This document shows, one piece after another, positions 1 through 6,502 of a stretch of DNA of 11,575 nt. Made by a program: the position numbers and the translations under genes. The notes under the pieces are model-generated. The model did not search any database, was not told the origin of the DNA, and saw only the letters and a list, made by a program, of their open reading frames with translations. The DNA comes from JASHVB01 sp049522565 (GTDB lineage: Bacteria > Pseudomonadota > Alphaproteobacteria > Acetobacterales > Acetobacteraceae). Each line of letters starts with the position of its first letter. The stretch's first letter is position 1. The stretch is from NCBI GenBank assembly GCA_049522565.1, contig JBEKNT010000209.1, positions 1 through 11,575 on the forward strand, read 5' to 3'.

Positions 1-7
1 AGAGATA

Positions 8-34
8 CTCCCCCTCCCTCACGTGGAGGGGGAG
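8..34. repeat. C-rich/G-rich hairpin upstream of atpC
   Basis: Perfect 10-bp inverted repeat: ctccccctcc at 8-17 and its complement at 25-34, with a 7-nt loop. It ends 24 bases before the atpC start, so it lies in what would be the atpD-atpC intercistronic gap if the usual gene order holds; atpD itself is not visible. It resembles the hairpins at 9441-9467 and 11524-11569 and is probably a copy of a dispersed intergenic repeat. No T-run follows it on the plus strand, so it is not an obvious terminator there. It could affect message stability or relative expression of the two subunits, but that is inference. Confidence 0.75.
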
Positions 35-58
35 AACCTTGCGTAGAGGACTAAGCCC

Positions 59-481
59 ATGTCAGTCGCCCTCGAAATTGTCAGTCCGGAGAAGCTGCTG
101 CTGTCGCGGCCGGTGGACATGGTGGTGATCCCCGCGTCCGAGGGCGACATGGGCGTGCTGGAGGGCCACGCGCCGATGATCGTCATGCTGCGCGGTGGGC
201 TGATCTCGCTGTACGAGGGCGATCGCGTCACCGATACGCTGTTCGTCGCCGGCGGTTTCGCCGAGGTGACGCCGGAGCGCTGCACCGTGCTGGCCAACGA
301 AGTGTCGCCCGTGGCGGAGCTGGACAAGACAGTGGGCGAGCAGCGCCTGGCTGAGGCGGAAAAGACGTTGGCGGAACTGGACCCGGCGGATCTCGTCGCC
401 GAGGAGCTGGCGCTGGAGCGCGCCCAGTCGGCACGCGCGCTGATCGAGGCGGTGGACGGGCTGTTGACTGGATCGCGGTAG
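59..481 (+). CDS. atpC: F1F0 ATP synthase epsilon subunit
   Basis: The 140-residue product is the epsilon subunit of F-type ATP synthase, part of the central rotor stalk. It contacts gamma and the c-ring and, in bacteria, restrains ATP hydrolysis. The N-terminal beta-sandwich covers about residues 1-85 and carries the family motif GDMGVLEGHAP at 29-39. A charged, alanine/glutamate-rich helical hairpin follows at about 88-140. Length is normal for the family. The ATG at 59 is preceded by a purine-rich stretch (agagga). In most alphaproteobacteria this gene closes the atpHAGDC operon, so the upstream partner should be atpD, outside the window. The stop is only 14 bases from the stop of the convergent PIN toxin gene, and I see no hairpin between them. 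Confidence 0.97.
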   Translation: MSVALEIVSPEKLLLSRPVDMVVIPASEGDMGVLEGHAPMIVMLRGGLISLYEGDRVTDTLFVAGGFAEVTPERCTVLANEVSPVAELDKTVGEQRLAEAEKTLAELDPADLVAEELALERAQSARALIEAVDGLLTGSR

Positions 482-495
482 GCGGCCACCCCGAG

Positions 496-942
496 TCAGG
501 GGCTCTCGATAGCGATCAGGTCGGCGAACCGGCGAAAATCGGCAATGTTGAATGTCAGCAGGCGCGTAATGCCGTTCGCCAGCATGGTGGCCACGATGTT
601 GGCGTCATGCACCTGCTTGCCGGCGACGGGATAGGTTGCGAGCAATGACAGCAGCCGTTCGCGAACGGTGGGGCCGTCCTCTGCCAAATCGAAGCGCTGA
701 GCGAAGAACCGGACGCGCTCGATTGCCTCGGTCAGGGGAACTGCCGGGCGGCCCTGCTGTTCGCGCGTGACGGTAGCAAGATACTCGCGCAGGATCTGAC
801 CGCTGATCCAGAGCGCGGCGCCCGCGGCTTCGGCGTCTCGGAGTCCGGTCTCTGCTCTGGCGTGCCAGGGCGAGTCAATCTGCGACGTATAGACCAGGAC
901 ATTGGTGTCGACGAACCAGTCCTCAGCGCCCGTCATCGCCAT
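496..942 (-). CDS. vapC: PIN-domain ribonuclease toxin, VapC family
   Basis: Predicted 148-residue PIN-domain endoribonuclease, the toxin of a type II toxin-antitoxin pair. Known VapC toxins cleave tRNA or rRNA with a Mg-dependent acidic centre. Candidate acidic residues are visible in order: D12 (FVDTN motif), E53 (ILREYL), D113 (VHDANI) and D135 (TFNIADF). These are the expected four positions for an intact PIN fold, and length is typical. The gene overlaps the 3' end of its antitoxin gene by 20 bases with the start at 942, which indicates translational coupling. A second ATG at 936 is possible, and neither has a strong Shine-Dalgarno. A further in-frame start at 990 would add 16 residues with no family match, so I rejected it. 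The gene converges with atpC. Confidence 0.9.
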   Translation of the reverse strand: MAMTGAEDWFVDTNVLVYTSQIDSPWHARAETGLRDAEAAGAALWISGQILREYLATVTREQQGRPAVPLTEAIERVRFFAQRFDLAEDGPTVRERLLSLLATYPVAGKQVHDANIVATMLANGITRLLTFNIADFRRFADLIAIESP

Positions 943-1147
943 ACATATCTTCGCGGCGCAACGAGGTACTGTCGTCCCACGGGCGGTCATCCATGGGGAA
1001 GCCCTCGAAGCGGAACGGCTTGCCGCGACGCACCGGAGTGCCCGTTTCGACGGTCACCTCGTGCTCGCCCGGGGGCAGGTCGGCCGGGGCGACACCGCTG
1101 ATCGTGTGGTCGGGTGCGACGTGGATGTGTAGTCTGATCGTGCTCAT
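923..1147 (-). CDS. VapB-like antitoxin of the PIN toxin
   Basis: Short 74-residue protein immediately upstream of and overlapping the PIN toxin gene, in the position and size of an antitoxin. The N-terminal part (about 1-33) is a small beta-rich segment with the pattern APDHTISG followed by LPPGEHEV. The C-terminal part (about 45-74) is acidic and ends LRREDMYGDDGR, a tail I associate with antitoxins of this PIN subgroup that would sit in the toxin groove. No classical AbrB or RHH signature is obvious, so the name VapB is by position. The ATG at 1147 has a good Shine-Dalgarno (aggag, complement of 1153-1157) five bases away. The pair probably autoregulates from a promoter upstream of 1150. 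Confidence 0.85.
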   Translation of the reverse strand: MSTIRLHIHVAPDHTISGVAPADLPPGEHEVTVETGTPVRRGKPFRFEGFPMDDRPWDDSTSLRREDMYGDDGR

Positions 1148-1180
1148 GGCAGCTCCTGAGACGGCACCTGCTCGTGTGAC

Positions 1181-1186
1181 AGTATA
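1181..1186 (-). promoter_or_regulatory. Possible -10 box for the vapBC-like operon
   Basis: On the minus strand this reads TATACT, a five of six match to the sigma-70 -10 consensus, 34 bases before the antitoxin start. I could not find a convincing -35 at 16-18 bp spacing, so this is a weak call resting on the -10 and its placement. Confidence 0.35.
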
Positions 1187-1204
1187 ACCTGAAACTGGCG
1201 CCCG

Positions 1205-1410
1205 GTCTGCCCACGATCAAGCACCGCCGGCAGTGTGGCCTCGTGCGAGGGAGCCGTGGCAAAATATCGGCCACCTCGCTGCGCTCGGCGTTCCTTCGCT
1301 GGGCGCTCCGCGAGGGTGGCCGGGCTGGCAGCCCGGGCGGCGGGGGGCGCTCCGCGCCTTCCCGGCTCGCCCGGGCCGCCTGCCCCGCCACCTCGCTCCG
1401 CTCAATCCGC
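1205..1410. other. Very GC-rich gene-free stretch with local direct repeats
   Basis: No credible gene is visible here; the open frames are GC-driven and have no recognisable protein pattern. Two near-identical stretches, gccacctcgctgcgctc near 1269 and gccacctcgctccgctc near 1388, and two copies of ggcgctccgcg give the region a repetitive texture. Together with the decayed gene fragment beside it, this looks like eroded DNA separating the toxin-antitoxin operon from its neighbours. Confidence 0.5.
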
Positions 1411-1416
1411 AGTCGC

Positions 1417-1624
1417 TCAGTCCTGAACTCGGGCACAGCGAAAGCCGACGTCGCCACCGCGATTCGCCGGGCCGCGGTAGCTACGGTAGCCTGCGCGCAC
1501 AACGCGAGCGTCGACGAGCCACGACCCGCCGCGGAAGACGCGGTGCGCTGCACCAGCATCCGCGCCGGTGTCCAGCCACGCGGAGGTTCACGATGGTCTA
1601 CCAGTCGCTGGCGATCCACTCCCA
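1417..1624 (-). pseudogene. Decayed C-terminal remnant of a formylglycine-generating-enzyme (SUMF1/FGE) domain gene
   Basis: The minus strand holds two out-of-frame pieces that together resemble the end of an FGE-sulfatase domain. At 1624-1601 one frame reads WEWIASDW, the counterpart of the family's GNVWEW segment, and stops at once (TAG at 1600-1598). In another frame, from about 1587 to the TGA at 1417-1419, the text includes HRVFRGGSW (RVFRGGSW starting at 1542), then RAGYRS, then NRGGDVGFRCAR at the end. This order is typical of the family C-terminus (RVLRGGSW, then RSA.R, then N..IGFR). The spacing of 27 codons between WEW and RVFRGGSW fits the family. A frameshift and stop separate the pieces, and the N-terminal two thirds of the domain are not recognisable. 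FGE-domain proteins oxidise a cysteine to formylglycine or carry related activities; this copy cannot be functional. Confidence 0.8.
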
Positions 1625-1725
1625 GTACGATTGGACGCACGCGGTCGCCTATGGCGCCGGGCGGTTCTGGCAATTACGCTCGCGGCCTGCGCGGCGCCGA
1701 TGAACTGAGTGTCACCGGCGCTTGG

Positions 1726-1986
1726 CTACCCTGGCAGTCCGTGCGGAAAAGCGTCGCGGCGCAGAGCGTCGGACGCGTAGTCGATTTCCTCCGGCCAGGT
1801 CAGTCCGGCGCCGCCGACCAGGATGATCATGGTGGCGGCAAAATAGTCGCCGTCGCGGAGCGGGGTGAACCAGCCGCCCCGATCGATGATCGGCAGGAAA
1901 TCGACAACGCCGCGCGCGCCATCCGACCAGGTGATGGTCACGGTGTGGTCGGGATGGGCGATTGCGTCGACGATTTCGAATAACAT
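1726..1986 (-). CDS. DUF2442 domain protein
   Basis: Predicted 86-residue protein matching the DUF2442 pattern: an N-terminal beta segment beginning with a HPDHTVTITWSDG-like stretch (about residues 11-23), then VVDFLPII, then W.TPLRD and a F/Y-x-A segment, ending with LTWPEEIDYASDAL (about 63-76). The protein consists almost entirely of this domain, the usual size. Its biochemical role is not established. In many genomes it sits beside a DUF4160 gene, in an arrangement often suspected to be toxin-antitoxin-like; no DUF4160 partner is visible here. The ATG at 1986 was chosen because homology starts immediately after it. The frame is open upstream to 2364, but that extension has no family pattern. 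The Shine-Dalgarno is weak (aggac about 13 bases upstream). Confidence 0.8.
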   Translation of the reverse strand: MLFEIVDAIAHPDHTVTITWSDGARGVVDFLPIIDRGGWFTPLRDGDYFAATMIILVGGAGLTWPEEIDYASDALRRDAFPHGLPG

Positions 1987-2138
1987 GGCGGGGTCCGAGT
2001 CCTGCGGTGGCGTCCGACACTGGGGGTGGCGCCCGTTGCCGTATCGCGCATCCCGACGTTTTTGTCTCCAACCCACCAGCGGCACGGACGTCAGCGCGCA
2101 ATGAAGCAAGGCCGCTGCTGGCGTGCCCAGAAAGCACT

Positions 2139-2166
2139 TGTTCCACATTTGGGAACGGCCTATATC
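2139..2166 (+). promoter_or_regulatory. Candidate higBA promoter with palindromic operator
   Basis: Directly before the higB start there is an inverted repeat, GTTCC (2140-2144) and GGAAC (2152-2156) with a 7-base centre. It lies between a weak -35-like TTGTTC (2139-2144) and a -10-like TATATC (2161-2166), 16 bases apart. A palindrome within the promoter spacer is where a HigA-type XRE repressor would be expected to bind for autoregulation. The assignment is from position and symmetry only. If the -10 is right, transcription would start at about the GTG codon itself. Confidence 0.45.
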
Positions 2167-2173
2167 CGCTCCG

Positions 2174-2470
2174 GTGCAGATCATCGCCAAACGGACCTTG
2201 AAGCTCTTCTGGGTTCGGCATCCGCAAGCGGAAGCTCCCCTCCGCGCATGGCATGCCGCAGTCAGCAGGTCTTCATGGTCCGGTCCGGCGGCGGTGAAGG
2301 CAGAATTTGGCGCCACGGTCGATTTCGTCGCTGACAACCGCCTGATATTCGACGTGGCCGGCAACAGATACCGCGTGATCGTGCACGTTGCCTATGCCTA
2401 CAAGCGGGTGCTGATCAAGTTCATCGGCACCCATGCGGAATACGACAGGATCAATCCGGAGACGGTATGA
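2174..2470 (+). CDS. higB: HigB-type mRNA interferase toxin
   Basis: The product (98 residues from GTG 2174) matches the HigB toxin family, ribosome-associated endoribonucleases of the RelE superfamily that cut mRNA during translation. The family layout is clear: an N-terminal IIAKRTLKLFW helix, RHPQAEAPLRAW, a W at the helix end, the strand pattern LIFDVAGNRYRVIV (about 56-69), and the C-terminal block KFIGTHAEYDRI (about 81-92) that ends intact HigB proteins. Start choice: homology begins exactly at VQIIAK, so GTG 2174 is preferred over the upstream GTG at 2123, which would add 17 residues without family match. There is no Shine-Dalgarno before 2174. The stop overlaps the higA start by four bases (ATGA), and the toxin-first order is characteristic of hig loci. 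Confidence 0.9.
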   Translation: MQIIAKRTLKLFWVRHPQAEAPLRAWHAAVSRSSWSGPAAVKAEFGATVDFVADNRLIFDVAGNRYRVIVHVAYAYKRVLIKFIGTHAEYDRINPETV

Positions 2471-2853
2471 TGAACATGGATATCCGGCCCCTGCGGACCG
2501 AAGCCGACTACGACTGGGCCCTCGCCGAGATTGAGCAGTACTTCAGGCATCAGCCCCCGCCCGGCACACAAGAAGCGGAGCGATTCGACGTGCTCGCTGC
2601 ATTGATCGAGAACTACGAGACCAAATACTGGCCGATAGAAGCCCCTGATCCGGTCGAGGCGATCCGAATCCGCATGGAGCAATCGGGTTACACGCAAGCC
2701 GACCTGGCAAAGCTGCTCGGCTCGCGCTCGCGGGCATCGGAAATCCTTGCGGGGCGCCGAGGCCTGACCATGGAGCAAGCCTATCGCTTGTATCGGGAAT
2801 GGCACATCCCGGCGGAAGCGTTGATCCGGCCGCTACACGCTCGTGCCGAATAG
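2467..2853 (+). CDS. higA: HigA-type antitoxin, XRE helix-turn-helix
   Basis: The 128-residue antitoxin is overlapped by higB through ATGA at 2467-2470. It neutralises HigB and, in known systems, represses its own operon. The N-terminal region (about 1-60) is acidic, with an EADYDWALAEIE segment and a Y-E-x-x-Y/W stretch common in HigA proteins of the larger, HTH-last type. The HTH lies at about 62-112: IRIRMEQSGYTQADLAKLLGSRS is followed by a recognition-type stretch around RASEILAGRRGLT, then the fourth helix. An ATG at 2473 (two codons later) is an alternative start. The region after the stop (2854-2942) separates it from the convergent binding-protein gene. Confidence 0.92.
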   Translation: MMNMDIRPLRTEADYDWALAEIEQYFRHQPPPGTQEAERFDVLAALIENYETKYWPIEAPDPVEAIRIRMEQSGYTQADLAKLLGSRSRASEILAGRRGLTMEQAYRLYREWHIPAEALIRPLHARAE

Positions 2854-2901
2854 GCGCGGGACGGCTGACCGGTTCCGAACAGCCCGCCCCGGTTTCTCGC
2901 C

Positions 2902-2926
2902 CCCGGCCCGCACCGCGCGGACCGGG
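2902..2926. terminator. Imperfect GC hairpin between convergent genes
   Basis: cccggcccg (2902-2910) can pair with cggaccggg (2918-2926) with one mismatch and a 7-base loop. It sits between the ends of higA and the convergent solute-binding protein gene, so a bidirectional transcription-end role is plausible. There is no U-run on either side, so it is not a standard intrinsic terminator. Confidence 0.3.
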
Positions 2927-2942
2927 AGCCGGCAACCAACCT

Positions 2943-4283
2943 TCAGCGCGTGAAGCCTTCCAGTTCGTCCTTCGCCCAGGCGATCGACTGCTTGATCGTC
3001 TGCCCGGACAGCAGCCGCGACACCATCCCGGGGTACAGGTAGCGGTTCCAGATCTGCGTGGCGATTTCCGGCGGCGCCGACGAGCCGGGCACATAGTATT
3101 CCGCCTTGTGCCACGGCCGCACCGGATAGTTGTAGATCGTGCCCTTCGGCGGTTCGACCTCGCTCCAGATCTTCAAATCCGACATCGATTCGAACGGCGG
3201 AATGTCATACCCCGAAACCGCCGCCGCCAGTGCCTCCACCTGCTCGCGCTGCGACAGGTATTCGATGATCTCCTTCGCCGCGGTCTGGTTCGTCGAGAAC
3301 GACCAGACGCCCCAGAAATACGGCCGGTGCGGCACCAGCCGCCCCTTCGGTCCCAACGGATTGGGGAAGGTCCAGCAATCCGCCGCCACGTCCGGCGCAT
3401 CGCGCTTCGCCACCGCCCAGGCCGACGGCGGATTCCAGATCAGCGCCGCCTTGCCGGAAATCAGCGCGCGGTTGTTCGAAGCGTCGTCCCAGCTCACCGC
3501 ATCCGGTGGCATGAACTTCACCATCTTGGCGCAGTATTCCATGCAGGCCATCACGTTGTCGGAGTCGATGACGATGTTGCCCTTGGCGTCCACCAGGTCG
3601 GCGCCGAACGCGCCGAACGTCGCGCCCCAGGTCTGGTTCGCATCGGTGCTGCCCGAGCCGCAGCCGAACCCGATCGGCATGCCGTTCTTCAGCGAAGCCT
3701 CGGCGAACTTCAACTGCGTGTCATAGGTCCAATCTTTCGCCGCGTCCGGCGTCGACTCGTGCGCCGGATACCATGCCTGCACGTCGATATTGGCGAACTT
3801 CTTCAGCAGGCTGATGCGCGCGCACGGCGTCAGCGGCGCCGAGCCCCAGCCCACCGGCACCGCCAGCCAATGCCCCTTGGAAACGCCGAGATATTCATAG
3901 GCGTGACCCAGCTTGCCGTATTTGGCGATGAGACGCTGCATCACGTCGTCCATCGGCACCAGGCTTTCGCCATATTGCTGCACGGTCCACGAATCGAACG
4001 CGTATACGTCGTGCCCGGTCTTGGCCTGCGCCTCGGCCGCCATGGTGATGTTGATCTTGTTGCCGATCGCGGTGAGGAAATCGAGTTCCACCTCGACCTT
4101 GTTCTTCTCGGCCCAGGCATCGACCAGTTGCTTCATCGCGGCGTCGCCGGTGGGCACCCAATGGTCCCACAGCGCCAGCTTCAACTTGCCCGCGGCGCCG
4201 GCGGTGCGGATATGCACCAACGGCAACGCGCCGGCGGCGGCGGCCAACTTCAACGCGCCGCGCCGCGAAATCTTCTTGCTCAT
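2943..4283 (-). CDS. ABC transporter extracellular solute-binding protein, family 1, Tat-exported
   Basis: Predicted periplasmic binding protein of 446 residues, the UgpB/MalE-type group that captures sugars, polyols or related solutes for an ABC importer; the ligand cannot be told from sequence. The N-terminus is a twin-arginine signal: SKKISRRGALKL, then an alanine-rich hydrophobic stretch to about residue 30, with AGAA before the mature protein. The mature part starts KLKLALWDHWVP, then shows the first-domain pattern with GHDVYAFDSWTV and the later IWNPPSAWAV and YFWGVWSF segments. Length is usual for the family. Start: ATG 4283 (MSKK) gives a well-formed Tat signal, with a GGGAG about 11 bases upstream; a start at 4322 would put 13 extra residues before it. 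No permease or ATPase gene adjoins it, so it is an orphan in this window. Confidence 0.9.
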   Translation of the reverse strand: MSKKISRRGALKLAAAAGALPLVHIRTAGAAGKLKLALWDHWVPTGDAAMKQLVDAWAEKNKVEVELDFLTAIGNKINITMAAEAQAKTGHDVYAFDSWTVQQYGESLVPMDDVMQRLIAKYGKLGHAYEYLGVSKGHWLAVPVGWGSAPLTPCARISLLKKFANIDVQAWYPAHESTPDAAKDWTYDTQLKFAEASLKNGMPIGFGCGSGSTDANQTWGATFGAFGADLVDAKGNIVIDSDNVMACMEYCAKMVKFMPPDAVSWDDASNNRALISGKAALIWNPPSAWAVAKRDAPDVAADCWTFPNPLGPKGRLVPHRPYFWGVWSFSTNQTAAKEIIEYLSQREQVEALAAAVSGYDIPPFESMSDLKIWSEVEPPKGTIYNYPVRPWHKAEYYVPGSSAPPEIATQIWNRYLYPGMVSRLLSGQTIKQSIAWAKDELEGFTR

Positions 4284-4349
4284 GACGTGAACCACTCCCT
4301 GTGCGGGTAGCGGCACCGCCACCCGTCCTTGAACTGTTGCAGCAATAGT

Positions 4350-4365
4350 GCCGGCCCGGGCCGGC
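4350..4365. repeat. 16-bp perfect GC palindrome in a divergent intergenic region
   Basis: gccggcccgggccggc is fully self-complementary. It lies in the 192-base gap between the divergently transcribed binding-protein gene (start 4283) and the dehydratase gene (start 4476). It could be an operator or simply a chance product of high GC. No clear sigma-70 boxes were found for either gene. Confidence 0.4.
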
Positions 4366-4475
4366 TCCGCCCGCCGTCCGACGCCGCCGCAGTATCAGCC
4401 CAACCGGCCTCCTGAAACAATACGTTGCCCGCCGACCCGGTATGCCGGGCAGCCCCCTTCGGCTATAGGGGCGGC

Positions 4476-6440
4476 ATGGCCGCGGCACGCTCGCTGATCA
4501 GGATCGCCGTCAACGTCGCCCTGGACGGCATGCTCTCCGCGGCCGCCGTGCCGGTGGCGCGCTGGATCGCCGACCCGTCCGGCGCCGCCTTCTCGCCGCT
4601 CTGGCTGCTGCCGCTCGGCGCCGCGACGCTGTTGCTGGCCGGCCTGCCCTTCCGCCTCTCGCTGCAATACTGGCGCTTCGCCGGCATCGACGACCTGCTG
4701 ACCGTGGTGGCCTCCTGCGCGGTCGGTGCGGTGCTGTTCGCCGCGGTGCTGGCTCTGGCCGGGCTCAGCCCACCCAATCCGGCGTTTGCCATCGTCTATG
4801 CCCTGACCCTGCTGGTGATGCTCGGCGTCCCCCGCGTCGCCTACCGCCGCTCGCTCAACCGCGCCGCCAGCCGGCCGCGCGAGGACGCGACGCGCTCGGT
4901 GCTGCTGGTCGGCTCCGGCGAGGACGCCGACCTGTTCCTGCGCGCGATGGCGCATGACCGCCGCCAGGGCTTCCGGGTCGAGGGATTGCTGGGGATCGGG
5001 TCGCGGCAAACCGGACGACGCATCCAGGGCCAGCCGATCCTCGGCTCGCACGCCGACGCCGCCGCGGTGTTGGAGCGGCTCGCCGCCGAGGGCCGTTTGC
5101 CCGACATACTGGTGATCACCACGCCCGACCTGTCGGGTGCCGACCTTGCCGCCCTGGTGACCCAGGCCGAACGCTTCGGACTGACCGTGCGCCGCGCGCC
5201 GCGTCCGACCGCCTTGAGCCCCGCCGGCGCCACCACCGCGGGTCCCCTGCTGGAACTGCGGCCGGTGGCCATCGAGGACTTGCTCAACCGCCCGCAGGTA
5301 CCGCTGGATCGCGACGGCATGGCGCGGCTGATCCAGGGCCGCCGCGTCATCGTCACCGGCGCCGGCGGCACCATCGGCAGCGAACTCGCCCGCCAGGTGG
5401 CCGCGTTCGGCCCGGAGACGCTGATCCTGCTGGACAACGGCGAATACGCGCTGTGGCAGATCGACCTGGAGCTGGCGGAGACCCATCCGCAGGTGCGCCG
5501 CCACGCGCTGATCGCCGACATCCGCGACGAGGCACGCATCCGCGCCGTGTTCGAGGCGCTGCGGCCGGAACTGGTGTTCCACGCCGCCGCACTGAAACAC
5601 GTGCCGATCGTCGAGGACAACCCGCTGGAGGGGCTGCTGACCAACGCCGCCGGCACCCGCCACGTCGCCGACGCGGCGCGCGCGGTCGGCGCGCAGGCGA
5701 TGGTGCTGATCTCCACCGACAAGGCGGTGAACCCGACCTCGGTGATGGGCGCGTCCAAGCGGCTGGCGGAAATGTATTGCCAGGCGCTGGATATCGATGC
5801 TCGCGCGCATTCGCGCGACGCTGCCCGCACCACCGGCCAGGGCATGCGCTGCATCACCGTGCGGTTCGGCAACGTGCTGGGCAGCACCGGCTCGGTGGTG
5901 CCGCTGTTCCAGCGCCAGCTTGCGCGCGGCGGCCCGCTGACCGTCACGCATCCGGACATGCGCCGCTATTTCATGACGGTGCGCGAGGCGGTGGGGCTGG
6001 TGTTGCAGGCCAGCGTGCTGGGCGTCGGCGACGCCGATCTGCCGGCCGCGCGCGAGGGCGGCATTTTCGTGCTCGACATGGGCGAGCCGGTGAAGATCGT
6101 CGACCTGGCGCGGCAGATCATCCGGCTGGCCGGGTTGCAGCCGGAGCAGGATGTGGAGATTCGGTTCACCGGGCTGCGGCCGGGGGAAAAGCTGCACGAG
6201 GAGTTGTTCCACGGCCACGAGCCGCCGGTGCCGACGGGGCACGCCGGGCTGCTGATGGCGACCCCGCGCACCGCCGATCCGGCGATCGTCGGCCGCGCGG
6301 TGGACGAGATCGCGACGGCCTGCCGCGGTGGCCAGGCGCGGTTGGCGCTGACCTTGCTCGGCCGGCTGGTTCCCGAGTTCGCCCACAATGCCGATGGGGC
6401 GAGCGGTGACACGCGTGCCGAAGGTGCGGCGATCCGATGA
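4476..6440 (+). CDS. Membrane-anchored nucleotide-sugar 4,6-dehydratase, CapD/WbpM/FlaA1-like
   Basis: The 654-residue product belongs to the polysaccharide-biosynthesis CapD/WbpM family, extended SDR enzymes that convert a UDP-HexNAc (classically UDP-GlcNAc) to the 4-keto-6-deoxy sugar for surface glycans. Four hydrophobic segments fill about residues 1-125. A first Rossmann-like domain follows with SVLLVGSGEDAD. The catalytic SDR domain begins at about 290 with the NAD-binding TGAGGTIGSE (GxxGxxG at 295-301). The segment STDKAVNPTSVMGASKR (413-429) carries T414-D415-K416 and M424xxxK428, the long-chain family's replacement of the SDR YxxxK. RFGNVLGSTGSVVPLF follows, and the end has GLRPGEKLHEE. 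Length matches WbpM-type proteins. ATG 4476 is preferred because TM1 follows directly; the ribosome site is weak (ggggcgg). Substrate and glycan are inferred, not shown. Confidence 0.93.
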   Translation: MAAARSLIRIAVNVALDGMLSAAAVPVARWIADPSGAAFSPLWLLPLGAATLLLAGLPFRLSLQYWRFAGIDDLLTVVASCAVGAVLFAAVLALAGLSPPNPAFAIVYALTLLVMLGVPRVAYRRSLNRAASRPREDATRSVLLVGSGEDADLFLRAMAHDRRQGFRVEGLLGIGSRQTGRRIQGQPILGSHADAAAVLERLAAEGRLPDILVITTPDLSGADLAALVTQAERFGLTVRRAPRPTALSPAGATTAGPLLELRPVAIEDLLNRPQVPLDRDGMARLIQGRRVIVTGAGGTIGSELARQVAAFGPETLILLDNGEYALWQIDLELAETHPQVRRHALIADIRDEARIRAVFEALRPELVFHAAALKHVPIVEDNPLEGLLTNAAGTRHVADAARAVGAQAMVLISTDKAVNPTSVMGASKRLAEMYCQALDIDARAHSRDAARTTGQGMRCITVRFGNVLGSTGSVVPLFQRQLARGGPLTVTHPDMRRYFMTVREAVGLVLQASVLGVGDADLPAAREGGIFVLDMGEPVKIVDLARQIIRLAGLQPEQDVEIRFTGLRPGEKLHEELFHGHEPPVPTGHAGLLMATPRTADPAIVGRAVDEIATACRGGQARLALTLLGRLVPEFAHNADGASGDTRAEGAAIR

Positions 6441-6502
6441 GCAGGGGTGTGATGTCCGGTGGTCGGCGGGTCGCCCCGCGGCGGGTGCACGCGGGCGGCA
6501 CC

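Noticed and set aside
1269..1404. Repeated gccacctcgct(g/c)cgctc units considered as a CRISPR or tandem array
   Set aside because: Only two copies, about 119 bases apart, with no regular spacer pattern.
987..1673. 228-residue minus-strand frame covering the antitoxin and the SUMF1 remnant
   Set aside because: It is out of frame with the antitoxin and with the FGE-type motifs, and its text is low complexity.
1243..1983. 246-residue plus-strand frame across the gene-free region and DUF2442
   Set aside because: It is antisense to the SUMF1 remnant and DUF2442 and has no recognisable domain.
1987..2173. Possible DUF4160 remnant upstream of DUF2442
   Set aside because: No DUF4160 pattern visible by eye in the minus-strand frame I read, so no partner gene was called.
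2799..4310. 503-residue open frame on the plus strand opposite the solute-binding protein gene
   Set aside because: Arginine-rich shadow without motifs; the minus-strand frame has a Tat signal and family motifs.
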